Positions 1-10,421 of a DNA stretch of 64,000 nt are shown one piece after another. The stretch covers positions 1,212,460-1,276,459 of the forward strand of contig OZ037912.1 of the NCBI GenBank assembly GCA_964035575.1, in the 5' to 3' direction. Under the pieces are notes generated by a model. The model was not told the DNA's origin, did no database searches, and saw only the letters and a program-made list of their open reading frames with translations. The translations under genes were made by a program, and so were the position numbers. The DNA is from Rhynchopus sp. YZ270_cl-10 (lineage: Eukaryota; Euglenozoa; Diplonemea; Diplonemida; Diplonemidae). Numbering within the stretch: the stretch's first letter is position 1; each line of letters opens with the position of its first letter.

Positions 1-6
1 GTAACG

Positions 7-735
7 ATGTTGAACATCTACCGCATATCTGCGCTCTCTGACGCAGACCTGAAGGGATACGCAAACCAGGAACTGGGCCTGGTTTTAGAGTCCCTGGGTA
101 TGCAACGTCAACTGCCGGATGAGAGCGACGACTTCACATCTGGTCAGTGGCTTCTTGCTAAAACTATGGCCAAGCAGGACACGTCGTGGAGCCGGTGGTT
201 CGCAGTGATAAACGGTGTACAGGGGAGAGTAAAGATCGCCTTGGAATACGGTGTTGTCTTCTCGTCGTGTTCTTCATGTAAAGCGGAGGGTATGTTCGGG
301 AAGCTGCGCCACTCTGTGCTCAAAAGAACCCAGGTAGCAGTGACGACACTCTGCGATGAGCAGATTATCAGGGATTCTGGCCCGGCACCTGCAGACGCGG
401 CGACATTTATCCGTGATGGCACGATTAAATTTTTGGAAAAGCCACGTCGCCTAGCTCGCAAACGGAAGGAACGTGTCGCACCAAAAGGAATATTTGATAA
501 AGTTGAGGAGCGTATGCGTGCAGCCAAAGGTTCTCTCCCCCACTACGAAGAAGAGATGGATGACGAGGAAGTTGAGGAAGAGTCGTCTGAAGAAACGTCG
601 TCTGGAGAAAACGAAGAATTCGAAGAGGAGGAAGACGAAGAAGACGAAGAAGGAGAAGAAGAAGAAGAGGAGGAGGAAGAGGAAGGCGGAAGCGATGACG
701 GCGACTGCCGACAAACCAAGCGCGTGAAGCATTAG
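7..735 (+). CDS. Hypothetical protein with acidic C-terminal tail (5' end may lie outside the window)
   Basis: An open frame of 242 codons runs from the first ATG in the window to a TAG at 733-735. The frame is also open back to the window edge, so the true start may be upstream or this may be the last exon of a longer gene. I do not recognise the N-terminal half. A basic cluster near residues 146-160 (KPRRLARKRKERVAPKG) looks like a nuclear-localisation type signal. Residues about 180-232 are almost all Glu and Asp, ending QTKRVKH. Long acidic tails of this kind are common in histone-binding and nucleolar proteins, but no catalytic motif supports a specific role. Codon use is GC-rich, like the other host genes here. 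Minus-strand frames over it are shadows of the GAA/GAG-rich tail. Confidence 0.6.
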   Translation: MLNIYRISALSDADLKGYANQELGLVLESLGMQRQLPDESDDFTSGQWLLAKTMAKQDTSWSRWFAVINGVQGRVKIALEYGVVFSSCSSCKAEGMFGKLRHSVLKRTQVAVTTLCDEQIIRDSGPAPADAATFIRDGTIKFLEKPRRLARKRKERVAPKGIFDKVEERMRAAKGSLPHYEEEMDDEEVEEESSEETSSGENEEFEEEEDEEDEEGEEEEEEEEEEGGSDDGDCRQTKRVKH

Positions 736-1795
736 ACTTTTCATTATCAATAGATGACGTCATTTTATTTTTTCTCTCCACACGAAGACATCTAAGTGTG
801 TAGAAACCAGACAAAAAGAGAATCGACATTTGACTTGTTAACGGCTTTTCCATTTCCTTTTCACATCATTTCACTTTGCGTGCCACATCAGGATTTCACC
901 TTTTGGGCTGCGTTCAACGAAGGCAAGTCTTCTTTCCTATCATCAAGTTATCAAGATCAGTTGGTTGGCTAATTGTCTGTTTTTCTTCTTTTTTATTTTT
1001 ATTTTCCTTATTTCTTTTTGACTGCACCTCTCCGCTTTGGCGGTAGGTAGCGAAATGCGATACATAGGCACCCCTCTGCGCCCTCCCTGCACCCCTCTTT
1101 AAGAGCCCCCTTACAAAAACCCCCCTAAACGTAATCCGGGGATCGGGGATCGGGGATCGGGGATTTTACCCCCAATATTTACAGGTACCCTTGCCTCCCT
1201 CCCCTCTCCTTCCTGTGGTTGCAGGGAGTCGCGCGCGCGAAGCGCGCGCGGCGGCTCGGAGAAAGCGGGGGGACCAAATTTTGAGACCAAAAACCAAGCG
1301 GAAGCCCTGTTTTTTCAAAAAAAAAAAAAAAAAAAAAAAAAATTCAAATACTTAGGCGTACACTACTCGTTTCGTTGGTTTCCCCCACGTGCTCTCCTTC
1401 ACGCCCGAGGATCCCTCCCACCCCTCCCACCTTCCGCTCCCATCCCCTTTGCGTGAATTTTTGTAGTCGTCCCAGGGTCAGTCAATACTCTCCGACACAC
1501 CTTGGGTAAAGTGTGTGGGCTACCCCCGCCCCACTCACCACCTCATTAAAGAGGCTCATTTCCCCCCCCCTTTTTTTTTTTTAGCAGTCCTGTATGCTCT
1601 ATGCTTTTTTCCTTACAGAAGTGGTACATAAAAAGAAACCCAAAGAAAACAATGTAACCTTTTTAGGTTAGAAAGAGCGTGATGACATTTATACCCTAAA
1701 AAAAATGTCCGTTTATAGTACCCAACGGAAAAAGTACCCAGGCGCAGCTCAGTGCGTCCTGTTTTTATTTTGCACGGTGCAGTCTGTCCTGGAAA
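736..1795. other. Spacer with simple repeats, no gene seen
   Basis: No credible coding frame. It holds four copies of CGGGGAT (1137-1164), a strong GC hairpin near 1230-1250 (alternating GC arms around GAA), an A-run of about 23 bases near 1319-1341, and pyrimidine-rich stretches around 1380-1580. Any of the T/A-rich parts could be the 3' end of the upstream gene, but no specific signal is convincing. Confidence 0.6.
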
Positions 1796-1935
1796 TGTCG
1801 GACCCTTTTGTCGGAGTCCGAGGGGGTCCGACAGTCGGACCCCCTGAGTCCGACAGTCGGACTCAGGGGTCCGACTGTCGGACTCACAGTCGGACCCCTG
1901 AGTCCGACTGCCGGACCCTGGGGTCCGACAGGCAC
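1796..1935. repeat. GTCCGAC / GTCGGAC word array
   Basis: About 140 bp is built almost wholly of GTCCGAC and its reverse complement GTCGGAC with short spacers such as CCCCTGA, so the tract can fold on itself repeatedly. The same word makes up 7119-7215. ORFs on both strands across it are by-products of the repeat. Confidence 0.85.
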
Positions 1936-1938
1936 ACC

Positions 1939-2036
1939 CAGGTGCCCAGGTACCCAGGTACCCAGGTACACAGGTACCCAGGTACACAGGTACCCAGGTA
2001 CCCAGATACCCAGGTCCAGGTCCAGGAACAGGTACC
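1939..2036. repeat. CCAGGTAC-type minisatellite
   Basis: An imperfect array of CCAGGTA(C) and ACAGGTAC units follows directly on the GTCCGAC tract. It resembles, but is not the same as, the perfect GTACCCA array at 6478-6722. A short echo (CCAGGTACCCA) occurs at about 2415. Confidence 0.8.
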
Positions 2037-3940
2037 CAGGAACAGGAAAAAAGTCGTGAAAGAGCAACCACAGCTCCACATGACAAACACAAAAGTGTCC
2101 AGTCACGTGGGGCATTCATGCACTGAGGAGATAATGATCCAACAATTTACAAGAAAGATTACTTAACCTACTGCTGGAAGTTGCCAGGTCGTAGTAACAC
2201 ACAAAGTGTGCCTCCGTTCGGGAAGACCGGATATTCTAGAGACCAAAAAGGCCTCAAGAATATCTTCCGGTAGTCAAGGTATAACCGAGTGAACGGCCCA
2301 AGACCCCCGTGGAGAAGTTAAATGTTGTAATGCTATCAAGTAGAAACTGCGAACACTGTCTTACCCTCCTCAATGCATGGTGGGAGATGTCTTTGACAAC
2401 CAATATCCTGTACCCAGGTACCCAAATTCCCAGACCCACGCAGTACCACGTCGCAGTACTACGCAAAATTTACCACCAGACCCTGTCTTCGTGCACCTGA
2501 AGTGCAACGCCGCAGACAGGCCAAACATGCGTTGGACTCAGAGGAATGCCCGCTGTGCAGGCATCAAACATGAGAACCAACTCCCAGCAACAAGGGACAC
2601 CTTTTGGCGGGCGTTGTTGAGGGTGTTTGGGGTGCAAAGTTTTCCACAATTTTGATGCGCGGGTACAGAAGTGTTGTCTTGTTCTTTCATCTCTAGGAAT
2701 GTAAATGTCAATCGTGTTTAACTACCACGAGGGCTTGTTTAGTGAACCCACAAGGGGTCGAAGGGGGTTGGTTATCCCATATCTATCAAAGGTTGTGTCG
2801 ACCAGGCGAATCCACTATGTTACGCTGTACGTTGTTAAATCCGAAGAAATAACGCTTTAGCAGCCGCAGGAAGTTTGTTAAAAAGAGTGCCTCACGCTAC
2901 ACAAACCACCACCCGCGATTGACTTAGATGTTATAACAAAGAGAATTCAGAACAAAACAACACCCTGCCCCATACACACTAAATTGTCATGCTTCAAGAG
3001 CATGCCTGGGCCAAAATTACTGTGACAAAAAGGCAACAAAACCACCCACAAGGAGTGTGAAATGTGCACTGGTTTTCTGGGGGAACGCAATATTTTCTTG
3101 TGCCTCGTCCTCCGCAAGCAGAGGACAGACTTTCCGGAAGGTTTCCAAAGTCGAATTTCTTGCACTAGCTATGCTCCCTGGGTTAAATGGCAATAGCAGT
3201 GACTGACAAAGTGTACCCATCCCCCTTCCACCCCAGATCTTAGTCCGCAAACTCAGAATGGATTGATGCGGGTGATACTCTTTGGGTTTTGAGTTGCTGA
3301 ATGTCGGAGACGCGGCGAGGCTTCTCATCACAATCGCAGATGCAGTTCAGATTTCACGATCCTGTGATGAGTGTAAATGTGGAGTGTGATTAATGAATGA
3401 AATGTATGGTGTAGAAACGCAGTTATCGGGAAAGGTGAGGTTAATGTGGTAAAAAAAGTGGATAAAACTCGTGTAATTTTGTGAATTCCCACAAAGGTGG
3501 GTGATAATGTGCCCTTTTGTCACTCAATTGTAACCGATAATGTATGGGAGAATGAAATTTTATTTCCCAACCCAACAACAACGATAAAGCGTGAAGACAA
3601 TAAATGAAATCAAAGCGGAATAAATTTGAGGTTTTGTGAGGCACTCAACGAGTGTGCCGGCTCTGTGGCGTCACGGAGCCACCAACACTCCCCAGTCATT
3701 TTTCCTGCGCTTCCAGGAAAACTCGCGTTTGCGACCAGGCCGAAACGAAAAAATTTAATTCACAGCAAACAGGTGTGAGGGAGAAGAAAAGAAAGTGAAC
3801 AAAAACGAAAAAACAATGTTTTTCTGAAATGTGATGTTGTTGGGGTGGGGAGAATAAAACAGTTCCAGAAAAGCTCCTGCGTCGGTTTTCTTTTGGTTAA
3901 AAAAATCACTCAGTAAAAAAAAGAACTTTTTCATCACTCC
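2037..3940. other. Spacer, no gene seen
   Basis: Small frames on both strands have no recognisable domain, no plausible start context and no consistent codon use. A modest hairpin lies around 2230-2272 (CCGGATATTCT and AGAATATCTTCCGG). The AT-rich part from 3340 holds no array or TIR that I could define. Confidence 0.5.
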
Positions 3941-3942
3941 CC

Positions 3943-4141
3943 TCAAACACCCTCAAACACTGCCAAAACGAAGAAGGACAGGATACATGACACTTACGGA
4001 TACCAAGTCTCAGCGGGTATGAGAAGCAAGGAGGTGTACAAGAAGAAATGGGACGAGTTCTTGCGGTTTTCAAACCTCGAGCGACTTGGTCCGCTTTGTA
4101 TTGACACGGACCTCGACACCCCGACATGTACTGGCTTTTGA
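3943..4141 (+). pseudogene. Fragment of an unknown gene family with a KWDEFLRF motif
   Basis: One frame reads through KKDRIHDTYGYQVSAG, then EVYKKKWDEFLRFSNLE, and stops at 4139-4141. It is clearly related to the minus-strand fragment at 5251-5478 (QYRKTWDDFLRFNRL), because the K-x-WD-[DE]-FLRF core and the spacing upstream of it match. There is no good start codon and no longer open frame, so this is a relic. The pattern is faintly like the N-terminal helical domain of tyrosine recombinases, but no catalytic region is present and I do not assign a function. Confidence 0.4.
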
Positions 4142-4315
4142 GAAAGGCAGTCGGTTCCTCGGTAGATTGCGTGCAAGTGAGGGAATATCCATCTGCTTGG
4201 AAGACGTCAAAACACCAAACATAGTATTTCGCGACATAAAGGGCAGATCAAATACTCACTGCCTTACATTCTCGGTTACAATTGAGTGACACAAAGGGCA
4301 TATAATCTGCAAAAT

Positions 4316-4975
4316 TGCACGAGTTTTATTTCACTGAGTTGGTGCTTCCCGGGGGGTATGCATTTCACAAATTTTCAATTCAATTCACAACTATTCACAA
4401 CTTTTCACAACTTTTCACTACCCTTTTTTCTCTCGTTCGTCGCACATCACACAGTACACAGTACACAGGTACACTGGTACACCACATCACGTTCTATCTT
4501 GTGAATCCCAGCGTGCCCCTCAATGGGTGGGTCACCACCCGCCCAAAAAAAAAAAAGCACACACAAAAAAGATCGGGTCTTTTGTTTGTGCGCTCAAAGC
4601 CGGGAAAACAAAAAGGTGAAAAAATGTGTTAAACTGAAGTACGGTTGTTGTGGTTAATTGAGTACTCAAAGAAAACAAGCAAGCTTCTGTTTTTTTCAAT
4701 CCGTTTTGTTTGCCCTGCAGCGCTGCCTCCAATCTTTTTAGAATTGACAACAAGTTGTTTTATCAAAAAAAAAAAAAAATCAATTCACAACTTTTCACAT
4801 TTGTTTTTACAACTTTTCACAATTTGTCACCACTTTTCGCCAGCCTTCACAATTTTGTAGCAGTTTTCGTGTTGTGAAAATTTGTGAAAACTTGTCACAT
4901 TTTGTGAAAATTTGTGAAATGCACACCCCCCGGGAAGCACCATGAGTTAGATAATTATTATCTCATGAAATAAAG
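4316..4975. mobile_element. Small inverted-repeat element with TTCACAA-rich interior
   Basis: The left end reads GGTGCTTCCCGGGGGGTATG then CATTTCACAAATTTTCA. The right end (about 4905-4948) is its reverse complement, with CCCCCCGGGAAGCACC as core. The interior has clustered direct repeats of TTCACAACTTTTCAC near each arm (4380-4420, 4780-4860) and no coding frame. ATTTCAC/GTGAAAT runs flank both ends. It looks like a non-autonomous MITE-like or foldback element of about 0.65 kb. Confidence 0.55.
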
Positions 4976-5764
4976 TGAACATTATTTCACGAGGTGGTGG
5001 GTGACTCAAACTGGGGCTCAACTTCACGAAGCGAGTGGAGTTCAGCATTTTGATTTCATGAGTGAAGTGAGTGTAATCATAAAAGTGATGTCACGAGCGA
5101 TAGCGAGTGGGTATCACGTATTCCAGTTTGTGAATCACCCATCAGTTAAATAATGTTCACTTTAGTTTTCGATACGTAATTTTATACCACGCGTGAAAAA
5201 CGTAAACAGGTGAAAAAGTGAGTGAAATAAGATTCGTTTTATTTCACGTTTTATTTCACGCAAATCGTGAAGGATTGGGTGGGGGAGTGAAATAAAAGAT
5301 CACGGAGTGATCTGAAGGACACGACGTGTTCTTCCCTGGGCTCGTTCGCTCCTGAAAGTCTGTTGAAACGGAGGAAATCGTCCCATGTTTTCCTGTACTG
5401 CACACCACTGTTCATGTCGTCGAACAAGTTGTCATATGCATCCTCCATCTCCGCAAACTTGCGCGTGGGTTTAGGCATGTGTGTAAGAGGCAATAAATAA
5501 TCTGTAATTTGAAGTGTGGTGGTGTGAGGGGTGGAGCGTGGGCTCAACGTTCCACTGTTTACACCTATAAATACGTTTTTCACTTGTGGAATAAAATTAC
5601 ATATTGAGTGAAATAAGAACATTTTCTTGCACTTGCCACTAAAAAGGCACCCTCGTGACTCTCTCACTCTTATTCCCCTCGCTTCGCTCGGGAAATAACG
5701 CACTCGGGCACCTTTTTAGTGGCGCGTGAAATAAAATAGTTCTTATTTCACTCGAATAAATAGT
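4976..5764. repeat. Cluster of TTATTTCAC / GTGAAATAA inverted motifs
   Basis: The words TTATTTCAC and GTGAAATAA recur many times on both strands, enclosing the gene fragment at 5251-5478. A clear hairpin has arms at about 5631-5648 (GCCACTAAAAAGGCACC) and 5705-5722, with a second small hairpin (CCTCGCTTCGCTCGG) in its loop. The arrangement looks like several decayed inverted-repeat elements inserted near each other. Confidence 0.5.
5251..5478 (-). pseudogene. Second fragment of the KxWD(D/E)FLRF family
   Basis: On the minus strand, from an ATG at 5478, the frame reads MPKPTRKFAEMEDAYDNLF, then QYRKTWDDFLRFNRL and EEHVVSF, and ends in repeat-derived sequence at a stop at 5251. The part after residue about 60 overlaps a hairpin (GATCACTCCGTGATC), so the homologous coding portion probably ends near 5330. 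It is related to the + strand fragment at 3943-4141. The N-terminal helical character and the surrounding inverted repeats suggest an element-borne gene that has lost its catalytic part. The family is not identified. Confidence 0.4.
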
Positions 5765-6068
5765 TATTATCTCACGGGCAATAATGTTGTGCTGCGTTTT
5801 CGAAATTCCTACAGTATATTTGACAAATGATGTATGACCACCTAGTACGGGGCGTCAAGGTTGGGTATGGTGAACAGTTCCTCGAAGTCCTATGACTGCA
5901 ACCCTTTTGGTTGCATGCGCAGATCTCCTCCACATTGCTTTTGCGCCTACTCTCGGCATGGGTTTTGTTTTGTTCTTTGTGTGCGGAGATAATGTCTACT
6001 GTATTTTGTGTAATCTCCAGGAAGGAATTTCGAAAACGCGGCCAAACATTATTACACAAGTGAGATAA
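5765..6068. mobile_element. Approx. 300-bp MITE-like element
   Basis: The left end (5767-5813) carries TATCTCAC, AATAATGTT and GCGTTTTCGAAATTCCT. The right end (about 6018-6066) has the reverse complement of each block in the same order. The arms are about 45 bp with small differences, the interior is 200 bp, and no real ORF is present. This structure is typical of a miniature inverted-repeat element mobilised in trans by an unknown transposase. Confidence 0.65.
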
Positions 6069-6477
6069 AAAATTGTTGGCTCTCTCTCTGTTGTTTTGGC
6101 TTTTGTTTTTTTGTCTATTTGTGACGAGGCCTGGAACACCTGAACATAGGCATATCTGGAAAATCTATCTGAGGTGTGGCAAATTAAATATATTCAAGCG
6201 TGTGGTTGAGGCGCACCTAAACATAAGTAAGTGCCAAGTCTGAACATTTATTTTCAGAGGCCTTAGTGAGGCTGTTTCGGCCTCGTTGCATTGTATCATG
6301 ATGTAATAAGGTTCACATACTTTCGATTCAAAGAAGAGAAAGCACACAAGAAAATAAAATGCTGCAAACCACTGGGTGTGTTGTTTGCATCTACACAAGT
6401 AACTGAAAGTTAAACATTTACATACCTTGTCTTCCCCGTAGCCTCCGCCTTCGCTGCTGTCAAGCTGCCTTCTCTTG
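6069..6477. other. Spacer, no gene seen
   Basis: About 400 bp of unremarkable AT-rich sequence leads into the GTACCCA array. The long minus-strand frame across this region owes most of its length to the array. Confidence 0.5.
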
Positions 6478-6722
6478 GTACCCAGTACCCAGTACCCAGT
6501 ACCCAGTACCCAGTACCCAGTACCCAGTACCCAGTACCCAGTACCCAGTACCCAGTACCCAGTACCCAGTACCCAGTACCCAGTACCCAGTACCCAGTAC
6601 CCAGTACCCAGTACCCAGTACCCAGTACCCAGTACCCAGTACCCAGTACCCAGTACCCAGTACCCAGTACCCAGTACCCAGTACCCAGTACCCAGTACCC
6701 AGTACCCAGTACCCAGTACCCA
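6478..6722. repeat. Perfect GTACCCA tandem array, 35 copies
   Basis: 245 bp are exactly 35 copies of the 7-bp unit GTACCCA with no substitution that I can see. Because 7 is not a multiple of 3, every frame is open and encodes the same cycling heptapeptide (GTGYWVL on the minus strand), which explains the ORFs on both strands. Perfect homogeneity argues for recent expansion. Confidence 0.95.
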
Positions 6723-7118
6723 AATTGGTCGCCCCCTGGTTGGTCGAGAACCTAAAAATGCAAAAAAACGCAAAATTCATGTGTTTTGACCATGTCTGGG
6801 TACACCAAATACACACCTCTGAACAAGCCTATACCCAGTAGTAGGCAACAAGCGCTATTTTTTGACCAAGAAAAAAAAAATCCCCCAAAAATTGGGTGTA
6901 GTAGGTCATAAAATGGCCCAAAAAATCCAAAGAAAACCTCAGATTGACCAAACAATGAAAAAAATTTTCAAGTCAAATTTTCAGCCAAAATACGGCTATT
7001 TTGGTTATACCATGTGTACTGTAGTGGCTATACAAGGCGATTTTCGGCCAAAAAAAATTTTTTTGGCCAAAAAAAAATTTTTTTTTTCGGCCCAAAAAAA
7101 AAATTTTTTTTTTTTTTG
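6723..7118. other. Spacer with alternating A and T runs
   Basis: No gene. The stretch 7045-7110 is a series of poly-A and poly-T blocks separated by GGCC or GGCCC, forming several self-complementary hairpins (AAAAATTTTTTTTGGCC type). Confidence 0.55.
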
Positions 7119-7225
7119 GGTCCGACTGTCGGACCCCAGAGTCCGACAGACGGACTCCAGAGTCCGTCTGTCGGACTCCAGAGTCCGACTGTCGGACTCA
7201 GGGGGTCCGACTGTCGGACTCAGGG
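7119..7225. repeat. Second GTCCGAC / GTCGGAC word array
   Basis: About 100 bp of alternating GTCCGAC and GTCGGAC words with CCCAGA or CCAGA spacers, the same word as 1796-1935. In both places a GTACC-type array is the neighbour (1939-2036 and 6478-6722). Confidence 0.85.
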
Positions 7226-7559
7226 GGTAAGTCCGTTATTTACACACTCCAAGCACGACAGACCGCACCGTGTGTAAAAAAAAAAAAAAAGAGAGCTACA
7301 TGTAGGTGGACCTTCCTTTCATTGCCCTTTGCTTGTGCTCCCCGACTCCAATTCAACCAACACTTACAGAGGGGGTCAAAAAGTTATTAGCGTTTTTCAT
7401 TAAAAAAAAAGGGATGCGTCCAATGAAAATCACGTCGTGTAGAAGAGTTCAAGAATGTAGCAGTGGTCGCGCTAATTATGGGAAAAAATGGGGAAAAAAT
7501 GGATTTCGGGTACGGAAAAACGTTCCTTGAAAAGGTTAGCTGGGGAGGCCCGGAAACCC

Positions 7560-8200
7560 CGTTTTGTGGCATTTCCGGGCCAATCCCGGCTTGTGGTGGG
7601 GTATATACGGAAAAATGGACAAAATTTTAGTGACTTAAATTTTCGCAAAATATGAACCCATACTCGTAAACAAGGGTCATTTTCAGGAAAATTCGGAAAA
7701 TTCCGAGATTTGGAAGCAATTTTTCTCCTGAAAATCAGTGGGTTTTCAGCCCCAAAACATACCGCGATTGGAATTTCCGGAATCCGTCCGCGCTGTGGTG
7801 GGGTCACTTTGCCGAAATGGCCAATTTTTTGGTTTTGGTCAAAATCCATGTGGGTAAAGAGGGCCAATGTAAATCCCACAACCAGATTTTCTCTCCCTGA
7901 TCCTGAACGTCTTGCAACATGAAAATGCGCGAAAACACCGGCATTTGCATTTCCGGAATTCGTCCGTTCTGTGGTGGGGTCAATTTGCCGAAATGGACAA
8001 GTTCTTGGTTTTGGTCAAAACCCGTCAGTGTAAGGTAAAGGGGGCAAGTGTTTGCCTGTAGAAACTGGAAGGGAACAGGCAGCGCCGCAGGCGCACGGTA
8101 ACCAACTTTTTTTTTTTTTCCTTTTCTTTTTTTCTCCTCTTTCTTTTGACTTTCCGAGCCAATTGCGTTCCACGGCGGGGTCACATGTATATGCAAGTCC
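7560..8200. repeat. Diverged direct repeats, about 190-bp spacing
   Basis: A module with TTTCCGG, then GTGGTGGGGTCA, GCCGAAATGG and TTGGTTTTGGTCAAAA occurs at about 7765-7850 and 7945-8028. A more diverged copy lies at about 7565-7630 and a trace near 8150-8185 (CGGCGGGGTCACATG). The copies are imperfect and in the same orientation. No coding function is evident, so this is an old tandem or a decayed element. Confidence 0.55.
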
Positions 8201-8487
8201 ACTATGTGGTGGTCTTACTCAACAATATTAGAACTTCTGGTTTCTTAATGAAATCCCCGTACTGCAAAAAAAAAACGTTCCTACCAAAACCCCCAAAAAT
8301 CCCGGGATGAGGGATGGACTTTAGCGCGAGCTCTGGAATGTAGGTTTTATTATTTTTTTTTTTTTGACTAAGCACTGGCTTAAGTTCAACTTACAAAAAC
8401 TTTTTACTTCTTCCCCCTTTTGCCAGACACTAGTAACCCTCTGGCCTTGTACACGTTTCGCACTGTACCTGTACAAAGGTATTGTGC

Positions 8488-8586
8488 TGTGTCTGATGCT
8501 CCTCTGTTTTAATGACTCCACGGATCGTGTGAATATACACCCTCCCGAACCCACCAGGTGTAGGTAGTGTGTGGGTATTGTTTCTC
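8488..8586 (+). repeat. Dispersed approx. 100-bp repeat, copy 1
   Basis: Shares TGTGTCTG, GCTCCTCTGTTTT, ACACCCTCCCGAACCCAC, AGGTG and GTGTGGGTATTGTTT in order with 22591-22705. The similarity starts and stops within a few bases at both places, as expected of a short interspersed element. No gene lies inside. Confidence 0.6.
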
Positions 8587-8592
8587 CCCTCC

Positions 8593-8658
8593 CAGACTGC
8601 AGACTAAGAAATCCATTTAATTACTTACTTACCCAACTTATCCTTAGTCTGCAGACTG
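8593..8658. repeat. Perfect 16-bp hairpin with 34-nt loop
   Basis: CAGACTGCAGACTAAG at 8593-8608 is repeated as its exact reverse complement at 8643-8658. The arms contain the AGTCTG/CAGACT word that also builds the foldback at 9499-9957. Confidence 0.8.
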
Positions 8659-9413
8659 TCCCCTCCCCCGTTTGTTTTTTTATTCCTACAAGCGTAGCTT
8701 AAAGGAGAAATAGTTCCTCAGATACGGTCGCCAATCACCCCTCAAACAGGGTAATTGAGCAATCAACGAAAAAACCTTTTTTCCTTTTACTTACCTATCA
8801 GAGTTACTGTTTTTGACCTCCGCGAAGGAGGGTTTTTCGAGTTTTTCTCTGTATCGGAACAGTGTTTTCAAACTGTTCTCTTGGTGCATACTGCTGGCCC
8901 CGCAGGGTTGGCGAGCTACGACACCTGAAACACATTCAGCTTTGTTTCGACTGTTGGGTTTTGTGCCCAACCCCAACCCCCCTTTTGTTTTCCCCACAAA
9001 TAGCCCTGGCTCCTTCTGATGAGCGCGGTCGCAGGGCTGAATCCTGGTCAAGGAGCTGACCGCGGAAGCCAGAGATTAACTTTTTTACCCCATTTTTTTT
9101 TCTATTTTCCACAAAGGAGCGTTTTGCCAAAAGAGAGATACAGAAGATGGTAAGTTTAGTTATACTGAGCAAATAAGGTAGTATTGCTCAGCAAAATTGA
9201 AAGCAATATTGCCTGTCCTTTTCTTTTGCAGTTCACACCAAAACCAAAAATGCAATTTTTCGGCAAAAACAACAACAAAAAAAGAAAAAAAATACAACAA
9301 GCCAAATCAATACAGAGAAAACTAACAATTTTTTCGTTTTTTTTATCACCCCCTTTTTTTTTTATTAATTCCCCATTTTTGCGAAATACTGATCCAAAAA
9401 ATGATAGTGCAGC
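8659..9413. other. Spacer, no gene seen
   Basis: Overlapping frames of 60-90 codons on both strands have no domain signal. A small hairpin (CCTCCGCGAAGGAGG) lies near 8817-8831. Nothing else stands out. Confidence 0.45.
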
Positions 9414-9460
9414 TCAATCCCCGAGTATCTACACTAATACAACCAAATTTTGGAGAAAAA
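9414..9460 (+). repeat. Short A-flanked interspersed repeat, copy S1
   Basis: Reads ATAGTGCAG, eight or so variable bases, then a GTATCTACACTAATACAACC block, AAATTTT and A-rich sequence. Three other copies (23185, 30081, 32349) share the same order of blocks, and all of them end in an A-run. Confidence 0.6.
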
Positions 9461-9498
9461 TAAAAAAATAAAGCAACAAAAAAAAGCAACAAAAAAAA

Positions 9499-9957
9499 CA
9501 TAGATGGTAGTCTGGCAGAGTCTGGCAGACTTTTTTTTGGAACTTCCCAGACTTTAAAAAGCAAAAAAAAAGTCTGGCAGACTAAAGAAAAAGTCTGGCG
9601 AAAAGTCTGGCGAGAAAAAAAAAAGTCTGGCGAAAAGTCTGGCGAGAAAAAAAAAGTCTGGCGAAAAGTCTGGCGAGGAAAAAAAAAGTCTGGCAAAGTC
9701 TGGCAGACTTTTCAAAAATCTGGAGTCTGCCAGACTTTGCCAGACTTTGCCAGACTTTTTTTTTCTCTCGCCAGACTTTTCACCAGACTTTTTTTTCTCG
9801 CCAGACTTTTCGCCAGACTTTTTTTTAGTCTGCCAGACTCTGCCAGACTAAAAAAAAGTCTGGCGAAAAGTCTGGCGAGAAAAAAAAGTCTGGCAGAGTC
9901 TGGCAGACTCCAGATTTTTTGAAAAGTCTGCCAGACTCTGCCAGACTACCATCTATG
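9499..9957. mobile_element. Foldback element built of the AGTCTGGC(A) word
   Basis: The outer arms of about 42 bp are reverse complements: CATAGATGGTAGTCTGGCAG at the left and CTGCCAGACTACCATCTATG at the right. Nearly all of the interior is AGTCTGGCGA/AGTCTGGCAGACT words in one orientation, then in the other, separated by A or T runs, so the 459 bp can collapse into one long hairpin with sub-hairpins. A-runs flank both ends and may include a target duplication. No protein is encoded. Its architecture, and the CAT.GATG start, match the element at 28042-28472, although the internal word differs. Confidence 0.75.
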
Positions 9958-10421
9958 AAAAAAACACTAAAAAAAAAAAAAAAAAAACCTGACATTCCCT
10001 CCACCGCTTTTTTTTGTTTTTACACTCCTCCCTCTCCATCTGAGTATATTCTGGGGAGTGGCTCTGATCTATTCCCCTTTGGTACACTGTCACGAGAGGT
10101 CTTCTATTTCAAGCTAATTATCCATTCCCTGACGAGCGCGGAGGCCTTTGACCTATTCATCGTTGCTGTTTTCTTTTTTCTTCCTCCAGTGGACCACCTT
10201 CTGTTGCCCGCGGGCACTTATGCTTTCATCCATGGCATCGTATGTGGGTCAGGTTGAGATGCCGACATCAACAACTCTCCACTTTGTTTTCCGCCTCTTC
10301 CCAAAACGCCACATCAATGAATTTAGATCTACACGAGCTGCATATACGCTATCGTTCTCTTCTCACCCCTCTCCACCACTACCCCATCACCCTCTACTCT
10401 CGCAGGAACACCCATCATTCG
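9958..10421. other. Spacer upstream of the hydrolase fusion gene
   Basis: A/T runs, then pyrimidine-rich DNA. CTCTCGCAG ends just before the chosen ATG at 10422, so a 5' UTR intron is possible here. Confidence 0.4.

Noticed and set aside
2300-2660. Reverse-transcriptase-like scraps (CPLCRHQT, HCLTLLNAWW)
   Set aside because: Short Cys/His patterns in the wrong order and in frames of under 95 codons; no catalytic motif, so chance is the simpler reading.
6165-6816. Minus-strand ORF with YWVLGTG repeats, and its + strand counterpart
   Set aside because: Produced by 35 copies of GTACCCA; no conserved sequence outside the array.
9018-9070. Hammerhead ribozyme suggested by CTGATGAG near 9018
   Set aside because: The required GAAA after stem II and a matching stem III are absent.
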